Under the pieces are notes generated by a model. That model saw only the letters and a list, made by a program, of their open reading frames with translations, ran no database searches and was not told the origin of the DNA. Of a DNA stretch of 64,000 nt, positions 11,361-23,254 are shown one piece after another. This stretch comes from Paraspadella gotoi. Its lineage: Eukaryota > Chaetognatha. Both the position numbers and the translations under genes were made by a program. The stretch's first letter is position 1. Each line of letters starts with the position of its first letter. The DNA is taken from NCBI GenBank assembly GCA_051294375.1, contig CM119270.1:22005897-22069896 (forward strand). Direction: 5' to 3'.

Positions 11361-12186
11361 NNNNNNNNNNNNNNNNNNNNNNNNNNNNNNNNNNNNNNNN
11401 NNNNNNNNNNNNNNNNNNNNNNNNNNNNNNNNNNNNNNNNNNNNNNNNNNNNNNNNNNNNNNNNNNNNNNNNNNNNNNNNNNNNNNNNNNNNNCGAGAGC
11501 AAACAAGCAAAAAGGGACTCAGAGGAGTTAAAGGCAAGATTGCAAGCAAGCAAGCATGGTAGGAAAAAATAGTTTGGCTTCACAACAAAGACGGGGAATA
11601 TATAAGCTATGTATTTACGAACATTTATGAAGTTGAGAAATACTTAAAGCATAACCGATAATAAGTGTGGCATAAGTAAAAGTTACAATTAAAAAGACCT
11701 TAGCATCNNNNNNNNNNAAATAATCACAAAAACTATTTTTGGTAGATTTCAAAACAAGAAAAAGAACAATGACATTAAAAAAAACAATGACAATTAAAAA
11801 AAATGACATTTAAAAACAACAACAACAAGAAAAATCTTAAAACAGTAAACTGTTGACGTTCACCGTCTTGACTTTATTACGTGTGAGATCGTCTCATGTG
11901 ACGTCAAGAAAAAACGACCCCGAATGAAATTGACGTTTACTGCGTGAAACTTCGACGTCGACGTGTGAATGAGGCTGTGAAATGGTTAGGGTGAGATGGG
12001 GCGGCGGTGATTCAATGGCGTGATTAACAGTTGTGTGAAATTGGTAAAAATTATCCTTTCATTCACGCCTTGAGGGTTTAGGCCAAATTCGACTTGAAAG
12101 ATATTAATATAGCAGGACCCTGTAGTTTCAATCAAGAACACCCAGTGAATGTGACTTCTCATTGGTTTACATGAAATTAAAAATGA
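11141..12186 (+). repeat. duplicate copy 1 of a 1.4-kb segment
   Basis: 11141-11707 repeats 12276-12778 and 11718-12186 repeats 13247-13714, almost base for base. The differences are mostly one-base indels in homopolymers and missing single bases. The 10-N gap at 11708-11717 stands exactly where copy 2 has about 470 bp (12779-13246). This looks like an unmerged allele or uncorrected contig, not a biological tandem duplication. Confidence 0.85.
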
Positions 12187-12275
12187 NNNNNNNNNNNNNN
12201 NNNNNNNNNNNGACGAGAAAAGGAAGGAATGAGAGAAAGAGAGAGAGAGAAAGAGAGAAGAGGAGGAGGAGAGAG

Positions 12276-12493
12276 AGTGAAGGGGGGCTTCTGGATAAAG
12301 ATGAAAACAGCAAAAGATTAATTAAATATTTTGAAAAAAGGAAAGAAATAATATGATGAAAAAGATTCCTTGAAATAAGTAATAAATCAGAAAGAAGAAA
12401 AAAGTAGAAAAGGTTTATGATTCTCATGAACGGAAGTCAAAATGAGAAAGATGAAGCGAAAAATGAGATGAGGAGAGAGAGGAAGAGAAGGAG

Positions 12494-12559
<66 letters not shown>

Positions 12560-12862
12560 GAGAGCAAACAAGCAAAAAAGGGACTCAGAGGAGTTAAAGG
12601 CAAGATTGCAAGCAAGCAAGCATGGGTAGGAAAAATAGTTTGGCTTCACAACAAAGACGGGAATATATAAAGCTATGTATTTACGAACATTTATGAAGTT
12701 GAGAATACTTAAAGCATAACGATAATAAGTGTGGCATAAGTTAAAAGTTACAATTAAAAAGACCTTAGCATCAAATACTACACTCAACAGAAAAAAATAA
12801 CGAGACCTTCTTTTGTTAATAAAAAAGAAGAGAGAGGAGGGAGAGGGAGAGAGAGAGAAAGA

Positions 12863-12901
<39 letters not shown>

Positions 12902-13715
12902 AGAGAGAGGAGAGAAGAGAGATTTATGAAATTAGTAACAACGAATAAAAATGATATCCATTGATTTAATATATAAGCTCTCTGCCTCTTTCTTTGGCCT
13001 TTGGCTCTGCCTTGGCCAGGCTATTGTGCTTTAAGGCCTCCATCACTCTTAAAATGAAATGACATAGCAAGTCCCTGCAAGCTTTCAATCAAGACTCTCT
13101 CACAGTCTCGTTAATTCACCCCAGAGTTACCTGGATTCGCATCAATGAAGTTTTGATTATTTCAAGAATGTTTCAATTGTATGAAAGATTATGTACTACC
13201 AATTGAATAATTTTCAGTTCGTGAATTTTAATGATTTGGAAAAAATGAATAATCACAAAAACTATTTTTTGGTAGATTTCAAAACAAGAAAAAACAATGA
13301 CATTAAAAAAAACAATGACAATTAAAAAAAATGACATTTAAAAACAAACAACAACAAGAAAAATCTTAAAACAGTAAACTGTTGACGTTCACGTCTTGAC
13401 TTTATTACGTGTGAGATTCGTCTCATGTGACGTCAAGAAAAAACGACCCCGAATGAAATTGACGTTACTGCGTGAAACTTCGAACGTCGACGTGTGAATG
13501 AGGCTGTGAAATGGTTAGGTGAGATGGGGCGGCGGCTTGATTCAATGGCGTGAATTAACAGTTGTGTGAAATTGGTAAAAATTATCCTTTCTTCACGCCT
13601 TGAGGGTTTAGGCCAATTCGACTTGAAAGATATTAATATAGCAGGACCCTGTAGTTTCAATCAAGAACACCCAGTGAATGTGACTTCTTCATTGGTTTAC
13701 ATGAAATTAAAAATG
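12276..13715 (+). repeat. duplicate copy 2 of the 1.4-kb segment
   Basis: The longer, uninterrupted version of the segment at 11141-12186. It contains a GA run (about 12500-12554), a second GA-rich tract (12831-12920) and a dispersed-repeat copy at 13030-13140. No gene is visible; the frame at 13433-13660 (minus) has no recognisable domain. Confidence 0.8.
13030..13140 (-). repeat. dispersed repeat D, minus copy
   Basis: The reverse complement reads GAGACTGTGAGAGAGTCTTG, then ATTGAAAGCTTGCAGGGAC and TTGCTATGTCATT. It closely matches 18300-18365 in the fucosyltransferase intron. A weaker relative with GCAGGACCCTGTAGTTTCAA lies at 12112-12131 and 13641-13660. Confidence 0.65.
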
Positions 13716-13794
13716 AAATATTTTGTCATCGTTATTTAACTTAATGAAATTTTTGTACTTATTTATCAACCTTATTACACATATTAAAGAGTGA

Positions 13795-13825
13795 CTGAGA
13801 GAGAGAAAGAGAGAGAGAGAGATGG

Positions 13826-13867
<42 letters not shown>

Positions 13868-13989
13868 AAAGATGGAGAGACGCTTTCTTTCTTCACAATT
13901 TATCTCTTGACAATCAAAGTTTTCTCGCTCATCAACTATCGCTTCAGGTCGTCCTTCGCAGTTCCTCTCTCTCTCTCTCTCTTCTCTCT

Positions 13990-14033
<44 letters not shown>

Positions 14034-14072
14034 ACTCTTTTACTATCCTCTTTTCCTTTCAACCCTCACACA

Positions 14073-14103
<31 letters not shown>

Positions 14104-14192
14104 TCTCTTTCTCTCTCTCTCTTTCTTTTACTATCTTCCTTTAAACCCCTCACTCACTCACTCACTCACTCACTCACTCACTCCTCACTCAC

Positions 14193-14236
<44 letters not shown>

Positions 14237-14263
14237 TATCTTCCTTTCAACCCCTCACACACT

Positions 14264-14308
<45 letters not shown>

Positions 14309-14455
14309 TCTCTCTCTCTTCTTTTCTTTACTATCTTCCTTTAAAACCCTCACTCACTCACTCACTCACTCACTCACCTCTCTCTCTCTCTCTCTCTTCC
14401 TCTCTCTCTCTCTCTCTCCTCTCTCTCTACTCTCTCTTTTTCCCCTGCCTCCAAA
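13795..14455. repeat. GA, CT and CTCA repeat cluster
   Basis: GA run to about 13870, then CT runs with CTCA tetramers (about 14145-14190 and 14350-14378). Between them recurs a unit of about 27 bp reading TTTACTATCTTCCTTTAAACC, so the CT blocks appear to have been amplified as a higher-order repeat of about 100-130 bp. The 260-codon Ser/Leu frame is an artefact. Confidence 0.9.
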
Positions 14456-14499
14456 ATTGTTACACGCACGCACACGACAGAAGAAAAACAATTTTTTCT

Positions 14500-14500
14500 A

Positions 14501-14536
<36 letters not shown>
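14500..14536. repeat. (CACG)n microsatellite
   Basis: About nine CACG units. Confidence 0.95.
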
Positions 14537-14537
<1 letters not shown>

Positions 14538-14599
14538 GCCATCCCCACAAAAGAGGGAGGAAATTATAATTATGAGACCAAAAAAAGGAGGCGTTCGCC

Positions 14600-16228
14600 A
14601 TTAGAAGAAAAAGGGACCCGAAAAAAATGAGTTTGTGGCTGATCTTTTTTTGTGCGTTGTTCTTTTTGTAGTGTTCTCTTTGTTCTGTAAGTCTGTTCTT
14701 TAACGTAGTCGTTCTCTTTGCAATTCTTTTCTTAACCGAAACTTTAAATCACCAATCCCCACTTACGACGCCGGCTGCGATTATTTTTTCAGAAGTAATT
14801 GAACATTTAAAAGCTTTCAGTAAATAAAAGGTGATCTTTGGGTTATTTTCTTTCTTGCCCTGACCGAGCATTATAAAAGAGCGACGGGGAAGCGAGACTC
14901 ATTCAGGCCCTGCGTTTGAAGCGAGAGAGATTCGCTGCTCCGTCATACGGAAAGGGGCCTTCAGATGACCATTTGCTATTTTGTTGATATTCCACAATAA
15001 AAAAATCGGCAATGGATATTGTTTTTTTGACTTCGGCAATTTGAATTGAGAAATTTGATTTGAATTTGAAAACTTAAAAAAGACAAGAACCGACAACAAC
15101 AATCAAGATCATGATTGAGACTAAGATAACATAAGATTATTATACATAATTTAATTCAATATTTCTTATCTTTTTTAAAGTATTAAAAATTAATCACCAA
15201 AGTTTTATTTCAGTTTTCTAAAATTAAAAATATATATAATTTAAAATTTAAAATTAAAATTATAGTTAAAAAAATGTAAAAAATGTCTTATCCAATATCC
15301 AAAAATAACTCGATATTTTTCTCTCCAAAAATCGACTTAGTCAGATGCCAAATTGGTAGACTCGTCTGTCAACATTTTTTGCCCAAGCTTCTCACGATAA
15401 TTACCTTTCTGGTTAAAATGAATGAATGAATAAATTAAATGACTGAATGAGACCCATGAGATTAAATAAAACATATATACTAATCTAGGCGAAATTATTT
15501 TGTCTTTGTCTTTTGTTATGTGAATGAAAAACCAATAAAAAAAAATCAAAAGATCCAAATATAACAAAAGAGCAACTCGTGGAAAAGAGAGAAGTTATAA
15601 TTTGGCCGAAACCTTTGATTTTGCCTTTAAAAACAAAAGGTTCCACGGTCGCCTCGTTCTTCCCAATTCTTTTATGAGTTCGACACCGCAAAAAAAAAAC
15701 ATGCTCGTCTCGCGTGTTTCTAGTCCCCCCAGATCGCTTCTGGCATCCTCTTGTTTTAAATGTAATTTACAAACTGTATTGCTTTTTGAGAAGGCCTCAT
15801 TTCATCTGAAATTCTGAATTAACTTAATTTTTTTAGGTTAAAGTTAGATTATGTTAGATTATGTTAGATTAGGTTAGTGATTGGAGTTAAGAATCAGAGT
15901 TAAGGACGAGGGTTAGATGCGAGGGATACGAGTTAAACAGGTCAAAAATCAAAACTGGTTCTTTTGCTTTTTCTTTATCTCGTCACTAAAATACCGGTTT
16001 AGTCTAGAGGTGTCTCCGCCTCCGTTCGTCAATTCTCGCTTCTCCCCTTCTCTCATCTGTCTCTATCTCTCTCTCTCGCACGCACGCACACAAGATTGAA
16101 TGACTCCATTTTTGCCTACCACAAAATGCTACCTGTCGATCTAATTTGTTTTCGTTTGGACTAAATCCCAAATTTAAAAACATTATTATATATTTGTATG
16201 TAGAGTCATCACATGCACTGTTTAATTT
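14600..16228. other. no gene seen
   Basis: AT-rich DNA without a splice-bounded frame I would defend. The frames at 14899-15102, 15337-15567 and 15602-15817 lack recognisable domains. A GTTAGATTA(T/G) repeat lies at about 15845-15880. Confidence 0.5.
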
Positions 16229-16429
16229 ATGATTAAGAAAACGTCGAATTTGGGATCAAGTGCAGTATTTTTTTTTTCTTTTATTGAAAACCAATATTTC
16301 GATCTTATTTGACAGATCATCGTTCAGAGTACTGATCGATGATCTGTCAAATAAGATCGAAATATTGGTTTTCTATAAAAGAAAAAAAAATACTGCACTT
16401 GATCCCAAATTCGACGTTTTCTTAATCAT
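16229..16429. mobile_element. 201-bp near-perfect foldback element
   Basis: The left arm (16229-16322) and right arm (16337-16429) are reverse complements over about 93 bp, with only one or two substitutions and a small difference in homopolymer length. They flank a 14-base loop, TTCAGAGTACTGAT. A possible 3-bp TTA direct repeat flanks it. No coding capacity. The near identity of the arms argues for a recent event. It could be a foldback MITE or the source of a long hairpin RNA. Confidence 0.85.
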
Positions 16430-16448
16430 TATTATATATTATTATATA

Positions 16449-17867
16449 GAGGTATACCTAAGGGGTGAACTTAGGTAATATTTTGCCTGATTAACTGAGC
16501 AAAGTGTTACTGAAATTGCCTAGGTTAAGAAATGATTTTTCTTAATTAAGATGAGAAATTTCTGAATCAAAATATTTCGCTTATATTTATTTTTAAAAAT
16601 AAATAAAACAATATATTTTCTTTTATTGTTTTAATGTTGTTATCAACTTTATTTTCAATTTGTGATTACTATATTTTAAGCCCAAAAATACTTTTCCCAG
16701 ATGGCATGAAATATGAGTATCAGCATTAAGTATGTAAACTACTTGGCTACTACCAGACCCAGAACCAATAAAATTATTCAAAAAGATTAATTCATTTAAA
16801 AATAAAAAAATTAACAGATAACAAAAAAATTAGTAAAACAATAAGAATGCATACATTTAAAGAGATTTGCAATGTAACATATTCAGTTGTATCCTGATAT
16901 GATTGACAAGATTAAAACCTCGATCAAAGATGATGTAAAAATGTACACAAGACTCAAGTCGCCCAAAAATGTTTTGTATCTTATTTAGAATATCAAAGCT
17001 CATTAGAATTCTTTGCAGAATATGATATGGATTACACAATACCTCCCTAGCTGATTATATTAAAGAATAGAACTCGATATGGAAAGTAAATATCCTATGG
17101 ATATGATTTTCAAATAAAAAAAATTAAAAAAAATATCTTTCTATTTTTTCATCATTAACAAATATTTTAACTCAAAGTAAAAAATGACATTCTTGAACAT
17201 ACTGAAAAATATTTCTCCTAATTAAAAACAACTATATAATAGACTCCAACCCATGTCACCAAACACCAAATACCAAACACCAAACATATTTTTAGCTATT
17301 AATTTTTTTTTTATAAAATTATTTTCACTTTCATTAAAAATATTAGGTCTAAAACTAATTGAATTCCAATGTTGAGCAAATTAAAGTTTTATATTTGATA
17401 ACAATTTTGTTTAAAAATTAATACCAAAAAATATCCTATTTTGTTATTTTTTAAAATTTTATATGAACATTTGTAAAATTACTTGTTTCACTATCTTTAA
17501 TTTTTATATTTTATAAATGTTTTACTATTTAAACTATATTATTTAATTATATATTACTTTTTAAAAATATTATTTGCTTATTATATCTAATAACTTATTT
17601 TGGGAGGCGGAGGTCAGTGTTGTCTTCTGGAAATAGAAGGAGCATCTATACAACACAAGGTTAGACTACAATAAAATACAATTAGACTACTATATTTAAA
17701 TTAATATCATTTGGCTTCAAATTATTAAAGATAACATTTCCATTTTAAATCTTAGCTAATTAAAAATTGCCTACTTTTATTTAGTTAACTACTAGGTAAA
17801 CCAAAAAATTGTCTATTACCTATTTAAGAAAAAATATTTGCCTAAATTCACCCCTTAGGTATACCTC
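16449..17867. mobile_element. 1.4-kb element with 27-bp inverted termini
   Basis: The left end GAGGTATACCTAAGGGGTGA (continuing ACTTAGG) and the right end, read in reverse complement as the same 20 bases then ATTTAGG, match over 27 bp with one difference. The interior is AT-rich with no transposase frame, so it is non-autonomous. It includes the short dispersed repeat also seen at 7.33 kb. I could not define a clear target-site duplication. It ends only 74 bp before the fucosyltransferase start codon. Confidence 0.8.
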
Positions 17868-17900
17868 GATTTAAAATTTTTTCAATCTTTAATTCTTTCA

Positions 17901-17918
17901 GGTCCATTTCCTGCGATG
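17901..17918 (+). repeat. 18-base block shared with 26339-26356
   Basis: GGTCCATTTCCTGCGATG occurs here and at 26339. Here it follows TTTAATTCTTTCAG, so it could be the start of the exon that holds the fucosyltransferase start codon, with an upstream 5' UTR exon. The second copy lacks that acceptor and is not in a gene I can see. Confidence 0.4.
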
Positions 17919-17940
17919 ATAACAAAAAAAAATAAATAAA

Positions 17941-18226
17941 ATGATGTTTATAAAATACAGAAATAGATTATTTTGGATGATTTTTTCCGCCGCTTTTTTG
18001 ATCGTCATTCTAAAGACGAGAAAGTTTCGTCAGTACGAATGGACGGACGGAAGGAAAAGAGTGATTTTGTTTTGGGTTCCATTCTTCAAAGTTCCTGACT
18101 ACTCGTTCGGACTCGGGTCACGCCCTTTTCAAGATCACCGTTGTCCTGTGAGAAATTGTGAAACGACGACTAACAGAAGCCGGTTGTTGGAGGCAGACGT
18201 TGTCGTCTTTCACATTCGCGACATAG
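17941..18226 (+). CDS. alpha-1,3-fucosyltransferase (GT10), exon 1
   Basis: First coding exon of a Golgi type II membrane fucosyltransferase; with the exon at 19198-20000 it encodes 362 residues, normal for the family. The ATG is the first in frame after a TAA at 17920-17922. Residues 1-9 are basic. Residues 10-24 (LFWMIFSAAFLIVIL) form the single membrane anchor, followed by a basic stem. Residues 41-49 (VILFWVPFF) and 68-95 start the catalytic domain, with the paired cysteines C68 and C73 (CPVRNC) and EADVVVFHIRDI. An NRS glycosylation site is at residue 78. The exon ends at ATAG|GTGAGT in phase 1, and the next exon restores the frame exactly. Family assignment is strong. Assignment to the arthropod FucT-C-like group and the exact acceptor glycan are inference. 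Confidence 0.93.
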
Positions 18227-19197
18227 GTGAGTCTCACGTACAATTGAAACATTCTTTGTAATATTATACCACTTCATTGATAGGAAAGCCAGGTACACTG
18301 GGAGTGAATAAACGAGACTGTGAGAGTCTTGATTGAAAGCTTGCAGGGACCTGCTATGTCATTATATTGTAAGAGTAAACCGCAAAAAGCCTGTCCGAAG
18401 TCAGGGGCAAGATAGCTTATTTATCAAATGAATGGACATTTTTTAATTTGGTCGTCACAATTTCTTAGATTAATTTTTAGACAAATTAAAACAGTTAAAA
18501 AATATTCAATCAATTCTTTGATAGGGAATTTAAAAAAACTAGGCAGTAAAAGAGTTCTGATTAAAAACTTGCAGAGTCATATTATCTTGTAAGAGGCTCT
18601 CATCTCTATAGCTTTCGAAAGTCAGTGGCAGAATAACTGGTTTATTTTGAGATGAATGACATTTTTGTTTATACTTTCTGTACAAATTTCATACAATATT
18701 CAATCTGTATAAAACTTCCTCAATATAAAATAAAATTAATGTTCTGCAATTAAGAATTTATTACAACGATTTTGTTATCAGTCAACCTTATTTTTCCGAC
18801 CTTATTTTCCCAGAATGCCCCATTTCATCATAAATTATTTAATTTAATGGTTAATGATTAAAGTTAGTGTTTAAAGTTAAGGACTTGGTTGGAGATTAGG
18901 GTTAGGTTGACTATTAAGGTTATAAATTAGTTAATAAGTTTAAGTTAATTATTAAAGTTAAAATAAAATTCTAGGATAAACGAAGAGAAATGGGGGACTG
19001 TCGGAGAAGACTACCGATATTTCTTTATTCCGCGATTACTTATGTATTATACTGTAGAAGACGAAAATAGTAATAATAATAGTAATAATAAAAGTTTAGA
19101 GAGAGAGACCGGTGGTAAGTCGCCTCAATACTATTTTAAAATCTTTCAAAACAAAATATTCATTTCATACAACTTTATAATTAATCATTTTCTTCAG
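18227..19197 (+). other. intron of fucosyltransferase gene
   Basis: A 971-bp GT-AG intron from GTGAGT to TTTTCTTCAG. It carries one good copy of dispersed repeat D (about 18289-18425) and a decayed second copy (about 18530-18650), both in plus orientation. Confidence 0.9.
18289..18425 (+). repeat. dispersed repeat D, intronic copy
   Basis: AACGAGACTGTGAGAG, TCTTGATTGAAAGCTTGCAG and GGACCTGCTATGTCATT match the reverse complement of 13030-13140. Copy-specific differences are few. No terminal inverted repeats were evident, so the class is unknown. Confidence 0.65.
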
Positions 19198-20000
19198 GCA
19201 AAAACCAAGGTACTCCCTCAGTCATTCCGAGCCTCGACATGCCACCAGTCAAACCCGCCAATCAGAGATGGCTCTTTTATCTCCACGAGTCGCCCGTCCA
19301 CACATCTCCGGACACAAAACTCTTCAAGCACTGGTTCAACTGGACGATGACGTACCGAAAAGACGGGGATTTCTTCATGCCCTACGGACATACGGCCAAG
19401 AAGGCGAGGCCTCTCGAGGAATCCCCAAAAATCTCCAACTTCTTCAAAGCGAACGGCCCTCGAGTCGCTTGGATGGCTTCTAATTGCAAGACGCCTGGAC
19501 GTCGGGAAGACTACGTCAATAAACTCCGTTCCTTTATTCCCATCGACGTTTATGGGTCCTGCGGTTCACTCAAATGTTCCGCATCGAAAAAGATCGATTG
19601 TCTGAAATCCGTCGAGTCATACCTCTTCTATTTGTCCTTTGAAAATTCGATCTGTCGCGATTATATCTCGGAAAAGCTTTGGCCGATCATGAACGAAACC
19701 CGATTAGTGCCCATCGTCTACGGAGGCGGCGACTACGAAGCCGACTTGCCGCCCAACTCTTTCATCGACGCTCGAAAGTTTTCGCCGAAGGAACTCGCGG
19801 AACATCTCAAACGGGTCTTCAAAGACGAGCGTCTTTACGCGCGGTATCATTCGTGGAGAAGGCAGTACGAAGTTCGCAGTGGATCGCCGACGGGGTTGCA
19901 TCAGTTTTGTCGACTTTGCGCGACTTTGAATGAGAAATCTTTGACGCCAAAGTGGTACGAGGACATTTGGGATTATTGGACAAATAAGAAATGCGATTAG
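19198..20000 (+). CDS. alpha-1,3-fucosyltransferase (GT10), exon 2
   Basis: Terminal exon, residues 96-362, transferring fucose from GDP-fucose to GlcNAc of glycans in the Golgi lumen. The acceptor TTTTCTTCAG|GC joins exon 1 to give HIRDI-GKNQGT. Family landmarks in order: RWLFYLHESPVHT (119-131), FNWTMTYRKDGD (142-153), VAWMASNCKTPGRR (185-198, donor-site region), IDVYGSCG (211-218), and the alpha-1,3-Fuc motif region YLFYLSFENSICRDYISEKL (237-256). These are followed by VPIVYGG (266-272) and PPNSFID (280-286). The closing CRLC disulfide motif is at 333-336. NWT (143) and NET (261) are possible N-glycosylation sites. All key motifs are intact and the stop is TAG at 19998-20000, so the gene looks functional. 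Base composition is clearly more GC-rich than the flanks, as expected for constrained coding DNA. Confidence 0.96.
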
Positions 20001-20066
20001 GACTGGTCGTAGGTTGAACTGGCTTTAACATGGAGATTTTCTCAGTCTGGAATGACTTAAATCTTG

Positions 20067-20130
20067 AATAAATGACGAATAAATTGTGAATAAATCGTAA
20101 ATAAGTTTATTATTAAGAATAATAAATAAA
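20067..20130 (+). terminator. poly(A) signals of fucosyltransferase gene
   Basis: AATAAA hexamers start at 20067, 20078 and 20089, and again near 20120, within 70-130 bp after the stop codon. Which one is used cannot be told from sequence. Confidence 0.6.
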
Positions 20131-20920
20131 TGGACAAGAACGGTGAAAAGACTGGTCTAAAAAGGACAAAGGGAAAAATGATCGGACGGTAGGTCACAAA
20201 ATCTTTTACTTGTATACATTTTAGACATATTTGTTAATAATATAACTTTTTTAGAATCTTGTTTTAATTTTTTTTTCAGAGTTAGTAAGTAATTATTTTT
20301 TATTAATAGAAAAAACAGTATTAACAAAATCAGAAGCAGTAACAGTGTAGAAAGCTGAAAAACGATAAACAAGTAAAAACTAAACTATTAGTTAGTAAAA
20401 TATTGTTTTTTATTTTGAAACTTCAAATGTCCTTATAACATTATCTCGTGTCTAAATCTAAATCTCAAATTAATAAAATCTGGTATCCCAAGAGAAAAGT
20501 AGAAAGTACTGGGTAATTGGATGTGTTGAAAAATGAAGACTAATCGACATCATTTGTGTTTCTCCTCAAGAAGCAGAATTTTGTCCTAAAACATTTGATT
20601 TTTTTAAAAATATTATTATTTTTTTTATTAATAACAAAAACGAAATTAAAAAAATTAAAATATTAAAATATTAAAATAATTTATTGTTTAAGTATTTTTT
20701 CATTAATACCAAAAACAGTATTGACAAAAGCAAAAACAGTAACAGTGTAAAAGAAAACGGTAAACAATTAAAAACTAAACTATTAAAATTTGCTTTTTAT
20801 GTGGATGACTTATCACTGCTAAATTAATTAAAACCAAAAACATCCATGTAACAATGACAACGATGGATTAACAGTTCCGAGCTTGAAAATTCATTACAAT
20901 AAGCAGAATATTGTTTAATT
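20131..20920. other. no gene seen
   Basis: AT-rich DNA. Two relatives of an (A)AACAGTATT(A/G)ACAAAA(T/G)C block lie at 20313 and 20713, suggesting a local duplication of about 400 bp (TTATT...AGTAACAGTGTA...GAAAACGGTAAACAA). Confidence 0.5.
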
Positions 20921-20922
20921 CT

Positions 20923-20927
20923 ATCTC

Positions 20928-20993
<66 letters not shown>

Positions 20994-21126
20994 AATAAAA
21001 AGGTGACAAATTAGCACAAAAAAAAGAATAAAATGCAAAATTATTTAAAGGAAAAAATCGCTGTGGTTTCTTCGTTGTCTTTTTTTGTCCAGAATGTCAT
21101 CATCTGAAGGAGGGTATGATAAATAA

Positions 21127-21182
<56 letters not shown>

Positions 21183-21284
21183 AGATGCGTAGACGAGAAA
21201 AGGAGAGATAAGGGGAAGAAAGTATAGATAGGAAAAAGGGGAAGAGAAAAAGAGAGAAGTGAGAGAAAGCGAGAGAGAGAGAGC

Positions 21285-21332
<48 letters not shown>
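20923..21332. repeat. CT and GA microsatellites
   Basis: CT run 20923-20988, GA run 21128-21185, GA/AGAGCG-type run 21240-21332. Confidence 0.9.
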
Positions 21333-21333
<1 letters not shown>

Positions 21334-21414
21334 GTCGTTACCTTTCTTTTCAGTTTTTAATCTTTTTATTACAGTTTTTTTTCCACTCATATATTTTGAA
21401 TTTCCCTCCCTCCG

Positions 21415-22680
21415 TTCTGACAGTTTGCTCCTCTTCCTCCTCCTCCTCTTCTTCCTCCTCCTCTTCCTTCTCCTCCTCCTCCTCCTTTGCCTCCTCTTCC
21501 CTCGCCCTAAGGATTTTTCTTTCCTTTCTTTTTTTATCAATTTACTTTTTCTATTTATTTTCACTCTTCCTTTCTACTCTTTTCTCACTTTTCCTTCCTT
21601 TTCCTTTATTTTCTTTCATTTCTTTTCTACTTCTTTCATTTCCTTTCCTCTTTTTTTCTTTCCTTTACTGTCCTTTCTTTTCCCTCCTTTTTTTTCTTTC
21701 CTTTCATTTCCTTTACTCTCCTTTCCTCTCCTTTTATTTTCTTTCATTTTCTTTTTTTTCTTATACTTAACTTCTTTTCAGTCTCTCAATTGAACTCACG
21801 GTTGAACTGCCAGACATTTTATCAGTAAATCATCATTGATCAATTCATGTTAACTGTTTTTCTTCTCTGCCTTTTTTATTATATTCCTCTCTTTTTCTCT
21901 TCCTTCCTTATTTCTTCCTCTCTATTCTTTCCTTTTTATCTTCCTTCCTTATTTCTTCCTCTCTATTCTTTCCTTTTTCTCGTCTTTCTTTATTTTTTCC
22001 TCTCTATTCTTTCTTTTTTATCTTTCCTCCTTTTTTCTTCCTCTCTATTCTCTCCTTTTTCCTTCCTTAATTCTTCCTCTCTTCCTTCCTTACTCTTTTT
22101 TTTAATTCATCTTTTCTTTCTTTACTCCTTTTTTTTCTCTTCTTCTCCTTATATTTTCTTCCCATTTCTTTCTTACTCTTTTTTCTTTAACTTCTCTTTT
22201 TCTCTCTTCATCCTATTCTTACTCTCTTTTCTTTTTATCTCCCTTACTTCACTTTTCTTTTCTTTTAATTTATCTCTTTCCAACTTCTCTCCCAAACTCC
22301 TCTTTTTTTCCTCCTCCTTTTCCTTTCCTCCCTTCTTTCTTTCCTTTTCTCTTTTCCTACTTTCCTTCCTTCCTTCCCTTCCTTTTTCTTTCCTTTTTTT
22401 CCTTTCTCTCTTCTTTCGTTTTCTTTCCTCGCTTTCCTTTCTTTAATACCTTCATTTCTGATGGGAGAAAAGAAGATAAATTTTTCCGTTTTTTCTTCCT
22501 TATTCCTTTCCTCTTTTTCTCTTCCACCTTTTTCTTTCGTCCCGTTTCTATCCTCCCTTTCTTTTCCTCCCTTTTCCCTTCCTCCTTTTCCTTTCCTCCC
22601 TTTCTTTTCTTCATTTCCTTTCTTCCTTTTCTTTCTTTAATACCTTCATCTCTGCTGGAGGGAAAAGAAGAGAAATGGTT
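21415..22680. repeat. long pyrimidine tract
   Basis: About 1.2 kb of CTTC, CCTTT and TTTCC repeats, broken near 21780-21850. A TAATACCTTCAT(C/T)TCTG block recurs at 22445 and 22638, so part of the tract was duplicated as a unit of roughly 200 bp. Long Phe/Ser/Leu frames are artefacts. Confidence 0.9.
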
Positions 22681-22744
22681 CCGATTTTTCTTCCTTATTC
22701 TCGGAAAGAGAAAAGTACAGCAATGACGGTTTCTTGCGTTTATC

Positions 22745-23105
22745 ATCGCTAGGAATTCTCCTAATATGTTTATTCATACATTCTTGTAAAATAACGCAAA
22801 TAGTTTACTATCGAAACTATTTTTTTTCTGACATTTTAATTACTATTTTTAGCTTGCGATATTTTGTCTTCATCTTTTATATAAAAAGGTGAGGAATGGT
22901 TAATAAAATTGGACGAAATAAAAAAAGAAATTAAAATCGAATAAAAAAAAACTACATCTTAATCTTGACTTTCGACTTGAAATCAATTTTGGCCAAAAAA
23001 AAGAAATTTTTTTTAAAATTAAACGTTTTCCTAATTTTACCTCCGATTTTACTCTTTTTTTATCGTTTTTCGTTGAATTCTTTTTTTTTTACAAATTAGA
23101 GAGCC
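22745..23105. other. no gene seen
   Basis: AT-rich unique DNA with homopolymer runs. Confidence 0.5.
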
Positions 23106-23111
23106 ATGCAA

Positions 23112-23254
<143 letters not shown>

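Noticed and set aside
13822-14604. 260-codon Ser/Leu frame
   Set aside because: Reading of CT and CTCA microsatellites, without gene signals.
21847-22446. 199-codon Phe/Ser/Leu frame
   Set aside because: Pyrimidine tract artefact.
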